Source of the DNA: Proteocatella sp051653405
Lineage (GTDB): Bacteria > Bacillota > Clostridia > Peptostreptococcales > Filifactoraceae
Length of the DNA: 27,524 nt
NCBI GenBank assembly: GCA_051653405.1
Contig: JBOFWC010000108.1
Location: 1 to 27,524 of the forward strand
Direction: 5' to 3'
Of the stretch, positions 1-6,976 are shown piece by piece. Position numbers and translations under genes: made by a program. Position 1 is the first letter of the stretch. Each line of letters starts with the position of its first letter. Below the pieces are notes generated by a model, which was not told the DNA's origin, did not search any database, and saw only the letters and a list, made by a program, of their open reading frames with translations.

Positions 1-90
1 TAGTTTAGATGCACTTGAATCTGCAAATGCCATCATTGTATTTGAAGAAAATATTATAGCTGTTGCCGCGAATATCATCATTTTTTTCAT
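1..90 (-). CDS. Secreted protein, N-terminal fragment (runs off left edge)
   Basis: Thirty codons are present from an ATG at the minus-strand position 90, and the frame is open to the window edge. The N-terminus MKKMMIFAATAIIFSS followed by a hydrophobic stretch and AFADSS is a classic Sec signal peptide with likely cleavage after AFA. A Shine-Dalgarno GAGGAGAAC lies about 7 bases upstream. The mature protein is outside the window, so its function cannot be stated. It sits downstream of a promoter and a cyclic di-GMP-I riboswitch on the same strand. In Clostridia such riboswitches often control adhesins, secreted proteases or motility genes. A cell-surface or secreted factor is therefore the inference, but no family can be assigned. 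Confidence 0.8.
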   Translation of the reverse strand, partial: MKKMMIFAATAIIFSSNTMMAFADSSASKL

Positions 91-143
91 ATTGGTTCTC
101 CTCTTTATATAGAATCTAAATTTTTTATTTAAATTTCCGCATT

Positions 144-169
144 AAGAGTTTTTCCAATAAAAAACTCTT
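144..169 (-). promoter_or_regulatory. Hairpin between riboswitch aptamer and start codon (probable expression platform)
   Basis: A perfect 10-bp stem (arms 144-153 and 160-169, six-base loop) begins three bases after the aptamer's closing stem on the minus strand. It is A/T-rich and is not followed by a U tract in the direction of transcription, so it is not an obvious intrinsic terminator. The CTCTT in its 3' arm could instead pair with the AAGAG at positions 101-105 that forms part of the ribosome binding site, so a translational switch is possible. That mechanism is inference. Confidence 0.5.
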
Positions 170-171
170 CT

Positions 172-252
172 TTCGGCAACTGGCTGCCTTTACAATTTCT
201 TGTACTAAGGCCCTATAGCTTTGCGCCCTGCCCTTTCGGACAGTTTGCCTTT
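172..252 (-). promoter_or_regulatory. Cyclic di-GMP-I (GEMM-I) riboswitch aptamer
   Basis: Read on the minus strand, the hallmarks occur in order. GGCAAACTG is followed by a stem capped by a GAAA tetraloop (CTGTCC-GAAA-GGGCAG). Next comes the conserved GCGCAAAGC, then GGGCCTTAG leading to a second GAAA-capped arm (TACAA-GAAA-TTGTA), then AAGGCAGCC, and the closing strand CAGTTGCC, which pairs back to GGCAA. The G[A/C]GCAAAGC core, tetraloop and GGCAGCC receptor side are diagnostic of the GEMM-I class that binds cyclic di-GMP. It lies between a strong promoter and the secreted-protein start codon, about 80 bases upstream of it. Whether it activates or represses is not evident. Confidence 0.93.
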
Positions 253-331
253 ATCGATGAAAAGTGATTTCGTCAATACCTAAATATTTATTTTATTTTG
301 CATCGTTTTATCTCGTTCAACTTATATACTT

Positions 332-359
332 ATTATACCACGTTTCTTAGATTTGTAAA
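332..359 (-). promoter_or_regulatory. Sigma-A promoter for the riboswitch-controlled secreted gene
   Basis: On the minus strand, TTTACA (354-359) and TATAAT (332-337) are separated by 16 bases, with TGG directly before the -10 (extended -10). Transcription would start near 325, giving a leader of about 235 bases that contains the whole riboswitch. Confidence 0.8.
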
Positions 360-407
360 TGGTTTCACGCGATTTTATTCGTGGCAAAACTGCCTGATTA
401 AACTAAA

Positions 408-466
408 AAAATCCTACATTATTTTTCGAATAGCTTTTTTAAAAGCTTTAAATAATGTAGGATTTT
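408..466 (-). terminator. Long-hairpin intrinsic terminator after the YARHG gene
   Basis: A perfect 17-bp stem (408-424 with 450-466) encloses a 25-base loop that can itself fold on AGCTTTT/AAAAGCT. On the minus strand the stem is followed by a run of T. It begins seven bases past the stop of the YARHG gene. Its outer arm and flank resemble the hairpin at 24022-24085. Confidence 0.85.
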
Positions 467-472
467 AATTTT

Positions 473-2083
473 TTAGTTTAAAGAATCTCTATATTTTATT
501 ATAGTGGCAAGGTTTACATTTTCTATTTCTGAAAATTTTGCTGATGCATCTGAAGGACTGTTTAAAGACTCATCAGGTTTATACCAGCTTTTTTTTGAGA
601 AGTACTCATAATAATCTCCTCCAAAATCAAAATGCCAGCCTTTTCTTGCATACATTTCATTTATAGCATATCTAAGTTCTGATTTATCCATATCTTTAAG
701 ATCCTCTTCGGTTAGACTCTTAGTGTCTGACGGAAGCAGATAATCATCCGAATTTTGATTATTTTCTTCAGGGTTTGAAGAATTATCACTGCTGTCTGTA
801 GGTGTAACTGTGTTATCGGGATTAGTACTATCGTTATCCGGAGCTACAGGTTCTGCAGGTTCAGTAGGATTTTCAGAATCTGATGAGGTTTGAGCACTTT
901 TTTGCGTAAACTGATTTTTTATATCACCTAAAATTCCTGATTTTATAGCAAATATTCCCATGGCTACAATGGCTATAATAATGAATGTGGTTATTATTAT
1001 AGGGGCAAAAGATTTCTTTTTCTTCTTTTTCTTTTTTGAAGATGTTTTTTTCTTTGGGGCTTCACTAACTGGTTTTTCTGTTTTGTTTTCAAATGATAGC
1101 TCAGTTACTTTGCCGCCTGATTTATTAGCTCTTGAACTTTTTGTGTAGTCAAAAGATTGATCTTGTGAAGTGTTTTTTTCAATTTTAATATTAACGGGCT
1201 CAACCTCTTGGTCAGGAATTTTGTCCATAGCTTTAGATGTTGAGTTTTTATCTTCAGAACGAGATTTCTTTTTAGAAGAACTTTTTTTCGGTACCAATTC
1301 GCTATCAAAAACCATTGTATTTGATAGATCGATTACAGGTAAATCTGGTATTACATTTTCAGAATTTCTAGCTATATTATCAGATTTTTGTTGAGTTTCT
1401 TCTTTTTTATTTTGTTTAATATCGGATTTAATATCTGTATTTATTTTCTCTATTTTAGTTTTTGGAATATCATTTAAAGTGTTTTTTGGGTTTATGAAAT
1501 CCTCAAATTCATCTTTAGTGCCATATAGTTCTTTTTCTTCTGCTTTTATTTCATCTTTTAAAGCTTTAGAAGCTATAAATGGTTTTCCGATTGAATTTAA
1601 GAAATCTTCTTCAATTGATTTTGCTTTGGTATCTTTCTCTTTTTTAGAGGTTATTACTGGGGCTATTTCTTCTTCGGGTGCAATGTATTCCCCGATTTTA
1701 TCAGCCACAGTTTTACATAGTCTATCTTCTCTTGATTTTAATTTAGGACTTTTGGTCTTTTCGTTAAAATAAGTTTGAAGAAGTGCATGATTCTCCGCAG
1801 AAGTGTGTAGTTCTAGCGTGGTTCGATATTTCGAAAAACATTCATCAAACCGCTCTGAATCACCGTCGCACTCAAAAATATCAAGCATAACGTTTACGAT
1901 TGAATTTGCATAAATTTTATTTAATGAAAGCTGTTTCCCTACGTTTAAAACTGCACCTAACAGATCTTTATTTTTTTCTATTTCTGAAAGGGCTTGAGAA
2001 TATGCTTTGTTTTTATAAAAGTATTCTATTTTCTCAAAGGAAAATAGCGCTCTCTCTTTAGTAAAAAGTGGATTTCTTTCCAA
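473..2083 (-). CDS. Single-pass membrane protein with C-terminal YARHG domain
   Basis: This is a 536-residue protein with a TTG start; an AGAGGACGG Shine-Dalgarno lies about 10 bases upstream. Residues 1-135 are helical and charged. Residues 140-355 are low-complexity, rich in Lys, Glu and Ser, and end in a run of eight lysines. One transmembrane helix spans about 359-381. A Ser/Asn/Pro/Thr-rich linker covers about 390-450. The C-terminus, about 465-533, carries ELRYAINEMYARKG and EYFSKKSWYKP, the signature of the YARHG domain, with Lys in place of His in the name motif. The lysine-rich block before the helix puts the N-terminus in the cytoplasm and the YARHG domain outside. YARHG is thought to act at the cell surface, but its ligand is unknown. 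The gene is monocistronic, with its own terminator, and its exact role is not known. Confidence 0.85.
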   Translation of the reverse strand: MERNPLFTKERALFSFEKIEYFYKNKAYSQALSEIEKNKDLLGAVLNVGKQLSLNKIYANSIVNVMLDIFECDGDSERFDECFSKYRTTLELHTSAENHALLQTYFNEKTKSPKLKSREDRLCKTVADKIGEYIAPEEEIAPVITSKKEKDTKAKSIEEDFLNSIGKPFIASKALKDEIKAEEKELYGTKDEFEDFINPKNTLNDIPKTKIEKINTDIKSDIKQNKKEETQQKSDNIARNSENVIPDLPVIDLSNTMVFDSELVPKKSSSKKKSRSEDKNSTSKAMDKIPDQEVEPVNIKIEKNTSQDQSFDYTKSSRANKSGGKVTELSFENKTEKPVSEAPKKKTSSKKKKKKKKSFAPIIITTFIIIAIVAMGIFAIKSGILGDIKNQFTQKSAQTSSDSENPTEPAEPVAPDNDSTNPDNTVTPTDSSDNSSNPEENNQNSDDYLLPSDTKSLTEEDLKDMDKSELRYAINEMYARKGWHFDFGGDYYEYFSKKSWYKPDESLNSPSDASAKFSEIENVNLATIIKYRDSLN

Positions 2084-2120
2084 AATAACACCGTCCTCTT
2101 AAGTAATCATGTACGTTTTA

Positions 2121-2126
2121 ATTATA
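2121..2126 (-). promoter_or_regulatory. Probable -10 element for the YARHG gene
   Basis: TATAAT on the minus strand lies about 38 bases upstream of the TTG start. The -35 region is A/T-rich without a good match to TTGACA, so this is supported only by the -10 and its position. Confidence 0.45.
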
Positions 2127-2214
2127 TCATAAATACTTTAAAATAGAAGAAAAAATTTTTAATTTGTTATGTAAAATTATTCCGAAATATCAATATTTAT
2201 GTTAATATATATAG

Positions 2215-2232
2215 GTGTATTTACACTATAAT
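2215..2232 (+). promoter_or_regulatory. Probable ecf operon -10 with an abutting inverted repeat
   Basis: TATAAT (2227-2232) precedes the ecfA1 start by 26 bases. Directly before it is GTGTA-TT-TACAC (2215-2226), a 5-2-5 inverted repeat lying in the -35 to -10 spacer, where a repressor could bind. The -35 is poor. The repeat is short enough to be chance. Confidence 0.4.
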
Positions 2233-2258
2233 GAAAAAAGTCGTAGTAAGGAGATGTT

Positions 2259-3095
2259 ATGTCAGATATAGTCAAGGTTCAAAACTTAGTATATAGATAT
2301 GATGATGAGATAATAACTAAAAATGCAATAGATGATGTATCCTTTGAGATAAATGAAGGAGAATTTGTAGTTATAATAGGACATAATGGTTCTGGAAAAA
2401 GTACGCTTGCAAAACATTTTAATGGAATTTTTTATCCTACAGAAGGTGATGTATATATAGGTGGGATGAACACGAGAGATGATTCTTTAATTTGGAAAAT
2501 AAGACAAAAAGCAGGTATGGTATTTCAAAATCCAGATAACCAGATAGTAGCGACAATTGTGGAAGAAGATGTGGCGTTTGGGCCTGAAAACTTAGGAGTA
2601 GATAAGGACACGATAAGAAAAAGAGTGGATGAAGCGCTTAAGCTTGTAAATATGAGTGAGTTTGCAAAAAAACAGCCTCATAATCTTTCGGGAGGCCAAA
2701 AACAAAGGGTTGCAATAGCTGGAATCATTGCAATGAGACCGGATTGCGTAATTTTTGATGAACCAACAGCTATGCTAGATCCAAGTGGAAGGAAAGAAGT
2801 AGTAGATACTATTTTAAAATTAAATAAAGAAGAAGGTAAAACGGTAGTTCATATAACGCATTTTATGGACGAGGCAACCGAGGCAGATAGAATTATAGTC
2901 ATGGACGAGGGCAAAATAAAAATGCAAGGTAAGCCTAGAGAGATATTTTCAAGGGTAGAGGAACTTAATGCTCTTGGACTTGATGTGCCCCAAATGACAG
3001 AGCTTTCTTATGAGCTGAACAAAGAAGGCATAAGTGTTAAGCGTGATATATTAACAGTAGAAGAAATGGTGGAAGAGTTATGTCAATTGTTATAA
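2259..3095 (+). CDS. ecfA1: Energy-coupling factor transporter ATPase EcfA1
   Basis: This ABC ATPase of 278 residues belongs to the ECF module and powers vitamin or metal uptake at the membrane. Visible motifs are Walker A GHNGSGKS (41-48), the Q-loop VFQNPDNQ (88-95), signature LSGGQKQR (143-150), Walker B CVIFDEP (163-169) and the H-loop His (about 201). The Q-loop sequence with the downstream EEDVAFGPENLG is typical of EcfA/CbiO rather than general ABC proteins. The start is fixed by AAGGAG a few bases upstream. It overlaps ecfA2 by 16 bases, so the two are translationally coupled and probably form the usual A1-A2 heterodimer. No S component is encoded nearby, which fits a shared group-II module that pairs with S proteins encoded elsewhere. 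The choice of A1 for this gene rests on order and sequence character. Confidence 0.95.
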   Translation: MSDIVKVQNLVYRYDDEIITKNAIDDVSFEINEGEFVVIIGHNGSGKSTLAKHFNGIFYPTEGDVYIGGMNTRDDSLIWKIRQKAGMVFQNPDNQIVATIVEEDVAFGPENLGVDKDTIRKRVDEALKLVNMSEFAKKQPHNLSGGQKQRVAIAGIIAMRPDCVIFDEPTAMLDPSGRKEVVDTILKLNKEEGKTVVHITHFMDEATEADRIIVMDEGKIKMQGKPREIFSRVEELNALGLDVPQMTELSYELNKEGISVKRDILTVEEMVEELCQLL

Positions 3096-3943
3096 AAAAC
3101 TTAAGATATGTGTACAATGAAGGTACTCCGTTTGAGAGTGTAGCTATAGATGACGTAAGTATTGAAATTGAAGATGGAGAATTTGTAGGGCTTATAGGGC
3201 ATACGGGTTCTGGAAAAAGTACATTTATACAACATCTAAATGGACTTATAAAACCTTCTAGTGGAAGTATTGTTGTAAATGGGATGGATATAACAAAAAA
3301 AGGAGTTTCTTTAGTAGATATAAGGAAAAAAGTAGGGCTTGTATTTCAATATCCAGAATATCAGCTTTTTGAAGAAACTATATATAAAGATATAGCATTT
3401 GGACCTGAAAAGCTTGGGCTTTCAGAAAAGGAAGTAGAAGAACGTGTGTTTGAAGCTATGAAAATGGTAGGGCTTGATCCAGAAAAATCAAAAGATAAGT
3501 CGCCATTTGAATTATCTGGTGGACAAAAGCGTAGAGTGGCAATAGCTGGAGTTATAGCTATGAAGCCGGATGTGTTAATTCTAGATGAACCTACAGCAGG
3601 CCTTGATCCTCACGGTAGAGATGAAATTTTAGCCCAGATAAAAGCCATTCACGATAAGCAAAAGACTACTATAATATTGGTATCCCATTCAATGGAGGAT
3701 ATGTCTAAACTTGCGGATAAACTTATTGTTATGAATCGTGGAAAGGTAGAATTTATAGGAAGTCCTAAAGAAATTTTCAGACACGAACAAAGACTAAATG
3801 AGATTGGACTAGGAGTCCCTAAAGTGGTGACGCTTATGAACGAACTTAGAGCAAAGGGCTACAATGTAGAAAAAGATATAATAACAATGGAAGAAGCAAA
3901 ACAACAGATACTTAAATTGATAAGGAGTAAAAATAATGCTTAA
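3080..3943 (+). CDS. ecfA2: Energy-coupling factor transporter ATPase EcfA2
   Basis: This is the second ECF ATPase, 287 residues. Walker A GHTGSGKS is at 40-47, the Q-loop VFQYPEYQLFEET at about 88-100, signature LSGGQKRR at 145-152, Walker B VLILDEP at about 165-171 and the H-loop His near 203. The YPEYQLFEET segment is characteristic of the A2 partner. The ATG lies inside the end of ecfA1, and its stop overlaps the ecfT start by eight bases, so the three genes form a tightly coupled operon. Together with EcfA1 it should hydrolyse ATP to drive toppling of an S subunit held by EcfT. The C-terminal 50 residues match the extension usual for this family. Confidence 0.95.
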   Translation: MSIVIKNLRYVYNEGTPFESVAIDDVSIEIEDGEFVGLIGHTGSGKSTFIQHLNGLIKPSSGSIVVNGMDITKKGVSLVDIRKKVGLVFQYPEYQLFEETIYKDIAFGPEKLGLSEKEVEERVFEAMKMVGLDPEKSKDKSPFELSGGQKRRVAIAGVIAMKPDVLILDEPTAGLDPHGRDEILAQIKAIHDKQKTTIILVSHSMEDMSKLADKLIVMNRGKVEFIGSPKEIFRHEQRLNEIGLGVPKVVTLMNELRAKGYNVEKDIITMEEAKQQILKLIRSKNNA

Positions 3944-4745
3944 GGACATAACGCTTGGGCAATATTACCCAACGAACTCAAGAATTCATAAACTAGATCC
4001 AAGAGTAAAAATAATGTTTACTTTTGTATTTATGATAACGATATTTATGATAAATAAATTCTATCCTTTTTTGCTTGTAGTAGGATTTTTAGGACTTCTT
4101 TCAAAAACTTCTAAAATTCCAGGCAAATATCTTTTAAAAGGTGTAAAACCGTTATGGCCACTTTTGGTTATAACCTTTCTTATAAATGCCCTTTTGACCC
4201 AAGGGGAAGTTATATGGTCGTTAGCATTTCTAAAAGTTACAACAGAAGGGCTTAGAATTGGGGCGTTTATGATTATAAGACTGACGCTTCTTATAGTAGG
4301 AACTTCACTTCTAACACTTACTACAGCACCGATAGAGCTTACTGACGGAATTGAGAAACTTTTAAATCCGTTCAAAAAAATCGGACTTCCAGCACATGAA
4401 ATAGCCATGATGATGACTATTGCGCTTAGATTTATACCGACGCTTCTTGAAGAGACTGATAAAATAATGAAAGCTCAGATGGCAAGAGGTGCGGATTTTG
4501 AAAGTAAAAATCTGATTGAAAGAGCAAAGAGTTTGGTGCCGCTGTTAGTGCCACTTTTTATAAGTGCATTTAGAAGGGCGGACGAACTTGCAATGGCAAT
4601 GGAAGCTAGATGTTACAGAGGTGGCGAAGGTAGAACTAGAATGAATGAAATATCTATGACTAAAGCAGATTATAGAGCATTTATAGTAAGTAGTATAATA
4701 ATGATAGGAATTGCATTTACTAGATTTTTTAACTTTGGTATTTAA
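3936..4745 (+). CDS. ecfT: Energy-coupling factor transmembrane protein EcfT
   Basis: This integral membrane scaffold of 269 residues joins the two ATPases to the S component. Several hydrophobic segments are visible (about 28-60, 72-86, 105-128 and 243-262). The coupling-helix motifs stand out in the C-terminal half: MARGADF near 182 and the second motif EARCYRGGEGRTR near 223, where Cys replaces the Gly of the classic Ala-Arg-Gly, a variant I believe is normal in Firmicutes. The start overlaps ecfA2. In many Firmicutes this cluster sits between ribosomal protein genes and truA. Here neither flank shows these, so the operon has a different neighbourhood. Confidence 0.95.
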   Translation: MLKDITLGQYYPTNSRIHKLDPRVKIMFTFVFMITIFMINKFYPFLLVVGFLGLLSKTSKIPGKYLLKGVKPLWPLLVITFLINALLTQGEVIWSLAFLKVTTEGLRIGAFMIIRLTLLIVGTSLLTLTTAPIELTDGIEKLLNPFKKIGLPAHEIAMMMTIALRFIPTLLEETDKIMKAQMARGADFESKNLIERAKSLVPLLVPLFISAFRRADELAMAMEARCYRGGEGRTRMNEISMTKADYRAFIVSSIIMIGIAFTRFFNFGI

Positions 4746-4770
4746 AGTACTATCAATATAGGTGATAATT

Positions 4771-4779
4771 TGGTATAAT
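4771..4779 (+). promoter_or_regulatory. Probable extended -10 promoter for the two small genes after ecfT
   Basis: TGG-TATAAT lies 37 bases upstream of the GTG start at 4817, in the 71-base gap after ecfT. There is no convincing -35, as is usual for extended -10 promoters. The small genes may therefore be transcribed separately from the ecf operon, since no terminator lies between them. Confidence 0.45.
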
Positions 4780-4816
4780 CTTTCTATTGAAAATATAATT
4801 AAGGTGGGATAAAACA

Positions 4817-5245
4817 GTGACTGAAAAAACAAAAGCAATTTTAAAAATAGCAGGGATTGCATTAGCATTCGTACTGCTTGTGGTAGGAACTATAATGTAC
4901 AAGAGTTGGTGGCTTAAGGTGCCATGTGCAATACTTGCAGGTGTAGTGGGCTGGATGCTAGTAAGAATATATCTTTCTTACAAGAGAAAAAAATATGCAA
5001 TAGAAGGCAAAGTACTTTCTATAACGCCTCCTAAAAACAGATTCAAAATAGGTAAATATACAGTAATAGTTAAGACTGGAAAATCATCTAAAAAACTATA
5101 TTCATGGCAGAAACTTTCTATGAAAGTTGGCAATAACTATGCTATCTACTATGAAGAAAAATCTAATCAAATTATAAAGTATGAAACAATGAAAATTAAT
5201 ATGGCAGCAAGACCAAAAGGAAATATACCGCCACAGTTTAGATAA
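4817..5245 (+). CDS. Small membrane protein of unknown function, two N-terminal helices
   Basis: This 142-residue protein starts at GTG with AAGGTGGG eight bases upstream. Two hydrophobic helices span about 9-27 and 33-54, with WW between them. A basic segment (YKRKKY) follows, then a soluble domain of alternating polar and hydrophobic strands from about 62 to 127 (VLSITPP, KYTVIVKTG, NNYAIYYEEK). The layout of two helices and then a small beta-rich domain resembles other small bacterial envelope proteins, but I do not recognise a family. By the positive-inside rule the beta domain is probably cytoplasmic. It is followed after 14 bases by another unrecognised gene, with which it shares a terminator. 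Confidence 0.75.
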   Translation: MTEKTKAILKIAGIALAFVLLVVGTIMYKSWWLKVPCAILAGVVGWMLVRIYLSYKRKKYAIEGKVLSITPPKNRFKIGKYTVIVKTGKSSKKLYSWQKLSMKVGNNYAIYYEEKSNQIIKYETMKINMAARPKGNIPPQFR

Positions 5246-5259
5246 GAATTGAGGATTAA

Positions 5260-5664
5260 ATGTACAGAGTATTAGGAAATGAAGTTGTAGACACTGAAGA
5301 ACTTATATCGATAATTAATCAAAATACAACTATAAAAGTAAGAGAAGATATAAGTAATGCTACAAAACGTGATGATGCTGTAGGTTTAAGGATAGCAGTA
5401 TCAGTATCCAACTTAGGCTATGATTCTGATGTTAAGTATGAAGATGAAGAACAAATGAATCTTTTGTTGACAAAATCAGATGAATATGTCGAAAAAGAAC
5501 TGCAGGAAATAATTTCTGAATTTGCAGAAAATACTGAATACAAGGTATATGCTTATTCTTTTGATGAAGTGAAAAACGAAATACTTCTTGTATTTGCAAT
5601 GATGAGTGAGTATAATGCGCATAGAAAGCTCAGGGATGTAATTAAAAGATTATTAACTATTTAG
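5260..5664 (+). CDS. Hypothetical soluble protein, 134 residues
   Basis: The gene starts at ATG with TTGAGGA just upstream, 14 bases after the previous gene. The protein is acidic, with no signal peptide, no membrane helix and no cysteines. It appears to mix alpha and beta structure: a strand region around GLRIAVSVSNLGY, a long acidic helix (about 67-90, DEYVEKELQEIISEF), a strand EYKVYAYSF, a hydrophobic strand NEILLVFAMMSEY, and a basic C-terminal helix ending RDVIKRLLTI. I do not recognise a domain. Its position in a two-gene unit with a membrane protein suggests joint function, but nothing in the sequence says what that is. Confidence 0.7.
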   Translation: MYRVLGNEVVDTEELISIINQNTTIKVREDISNATKRDDAVGLRIAVSVSNLGYDSDVKYEDEEQMNLLLTKSDEYVEKELQEIISEFAENTEYKVYAYSFDEVKNEILLVFAMMSEYNAHRKLRDVIKRLLTI

Positions 5665-5704
5665 AATTTTTTGTAATTTTTAAAATAAACATATTGAAAT
5701 ACCT

Positions 5705-5740
5705 AAAAAAGATACTCCTTTCGAGTATCTTTTTTTTATT
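5705..5740 (+). terminator. Intrinsic terminator after the two small genes
   Basis: The arms AAAAAAGATACTC (5705-5717) and GAGTATCTTTTTT (5723-5735) pair perfectly around the loop CTTTC and lead into a T run. It ends the unit that stops at 5664. Confidence 0.92.
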
Positions 5741-5854
5741 TGAACATAAATTTTACAATTATCCAACAATGGGTTTTATCTGATAAAATGTGAATTTTGA
5801 ATGTTGAACGCATGCAAATTTCAAAAATAAAATACTTTTGAAAAATAAATTGTA

Positions 5855-5883
5855 TTGAAAAACTTAATTTATTGTGTTATCTT
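5855..5883 (+). promoter_or_regulatory. Probable promoter of the TRAP operon
   Basis: TTGAAA (5855-5860), a 17-base spacer and TATCTT (5878-5883), with TG one base before the -10, lie about 90 bases upstream of the TAXI receptor gene. The rest of the 310-base gap 5665-5974 holds the terminator at 5705-5740 and A/T-rich sequence in which I see no other element. Confidence 0.45.
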
Positions 5884-5974
5884 ATATGAAAAGGTTGTTA
5901 TTTCGTGGTTTGTACAATCTTTGAATGAAACTGTTAATTGCAAGAAGAGAGAATAGTATATTCAAGGGAGGAAA

Positions 5975-6976
5975 ATGAAAATGAAGAGAAAATTTAAGTC
6001 AGCTTTAGCATTGTTAGCAGCATTTACCATGGGGATATCACTTGTAGGATGCGGAGGATCAGGAGATACATCTGGAGCAGCTGAAGGGGAATTAACAAAT
6101 GGAGGAAACTATATCTTTGCAACAGGAGGCACCTCTGGTACTTATTATCCGCTTGGCGGGGCTATGGCAACTATAATAAATGGAGCTGTAGAAGGAACTA
6201 ATATTACAGTTCAATCAACAGGCGCTTCTAAAGAAAATATAATGCTTGTTTCAAAAGGGGAAGCAGATTATGCAATAGTACAAAATGACGTTTTGGATTA
6301 TGCGGACAAAGGAGTTCAGCTTTTTGAAGGAGAAAAAGTAGCAGGAGTAAGTACAGTGGCTTCTATATATCCTGAAATAGTGCAACTTGTTGTAAGTGCA
6401 GATAGTGGAATAAAAACAGTAGCGGATCTTAAAGGTAAAAGAGTATCTATAGGAGATGCTGGTTCTGGAGTTGAAGCAAATGCGATTCAAGTACTTGATG
6501 CATATGGAATGACAGTTGATGATATTAAAGTAAGCAGACTTTCATTCAAAGAAAGTGGAAATGCATTTAAAGATAATCAAATAGATGCGTTCTTTGTAAC
6601 AGCAGGCGTTCCTAATACAGCTATAGTAGAGCTTGCAGTAACAAGACCTATTAATCTTTTAAATATTGATGGCGCAGAGGCGGATAAGCTTTTAGAACAA
6701 TATCCATTCTATACTAAGATAACTGTACCTAAAGATGTTTATGGAACCGCAGCAGATATCGAAACAATAGCAGTTAGAGCACTTATAATCTGTAGAAGTG
6801 ATTTAAATGAAGGCGAAGTTTATAACTTTACAAAAGCTTTATATGACAACCTTCCTGCTTTAGGAGAGGCTCATGCAAAAGGTAAGGAGATTATTTTAGA
6901 ACAAGCTAATGATGGGGTAACAGTAGCGCTTCATCCAGGAGCAGCTAAATACTTTACTGAAGTTGGAGTGGGTTAA
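5975..6976 (+). CDS. TAXI-family TRAP transporter solute-binding lipoprotein
   Basis: This is a 333-residue extracytoplasmic receptor. The N-terminus has a basic start, a hydrophobic core and the lipobox LVGC with the lipidated Cys at 26, so it is anchored to the outer face of the membrane. The mature protein opens with ATGGTSGTYYPLGGAMA, the hallmark of the TAXI (TRAP-associated extracytoplasmic immunogenic) receptors. Further typical segments are QSTGASKENI, ADYAIVQNDV and GDAGSGVEANA. A GGGAGG site precedes the ATG; a second in-frame ATG two codons on is an alternative start. Its stop codon overlaps the start of the DUF1850 gene. TAXI receptors bind small carboxylates or amino acids, but the sequence does not reveal the ligand here. 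Confidence 0.95.
   Translation: MKMKRKFKSALALLAAFTMGISLVGCGGSGDTSGAAEGELTNGGNYIFATGGTSGTYYPLGGAMATIINGAVEGTNITVQSTGASKENIMLVSKGEADYAIVQNDVLDYADKGVQLFEGEKVAGVSTVASIYPEIVQLVVSADSGIKTVADLKGKRVSIGDAGSGVEANAIQVLDAYGMTVDDIKVSRLSFKESGNAFKDNQIDAFFVTAGVPNTAIVELAVTRPINLLNIDGAEADKLLEQYPFYTKITVPKDVYGTAADIETIAVRALIICRSDLNEGEVYNFTKALYDNLPALGEAHAKGKEIILEQANDGVTVALHPGAAKYFTEVGVG

Noticed and set aside
144..169. Intrinsic terminator after the cyclic di-GMP aptamer
   Set aside because: The stem is A/T-rich and the sense strand after it is A-rich rather than U-rich.
960..1772. Plus-strand open frames opposite the YARHG gene
   Set aside because: They mirror the low-complexity minus-strand gene, have no ribosome binding sites and encode poly-Phe or Ser-rich sequence.
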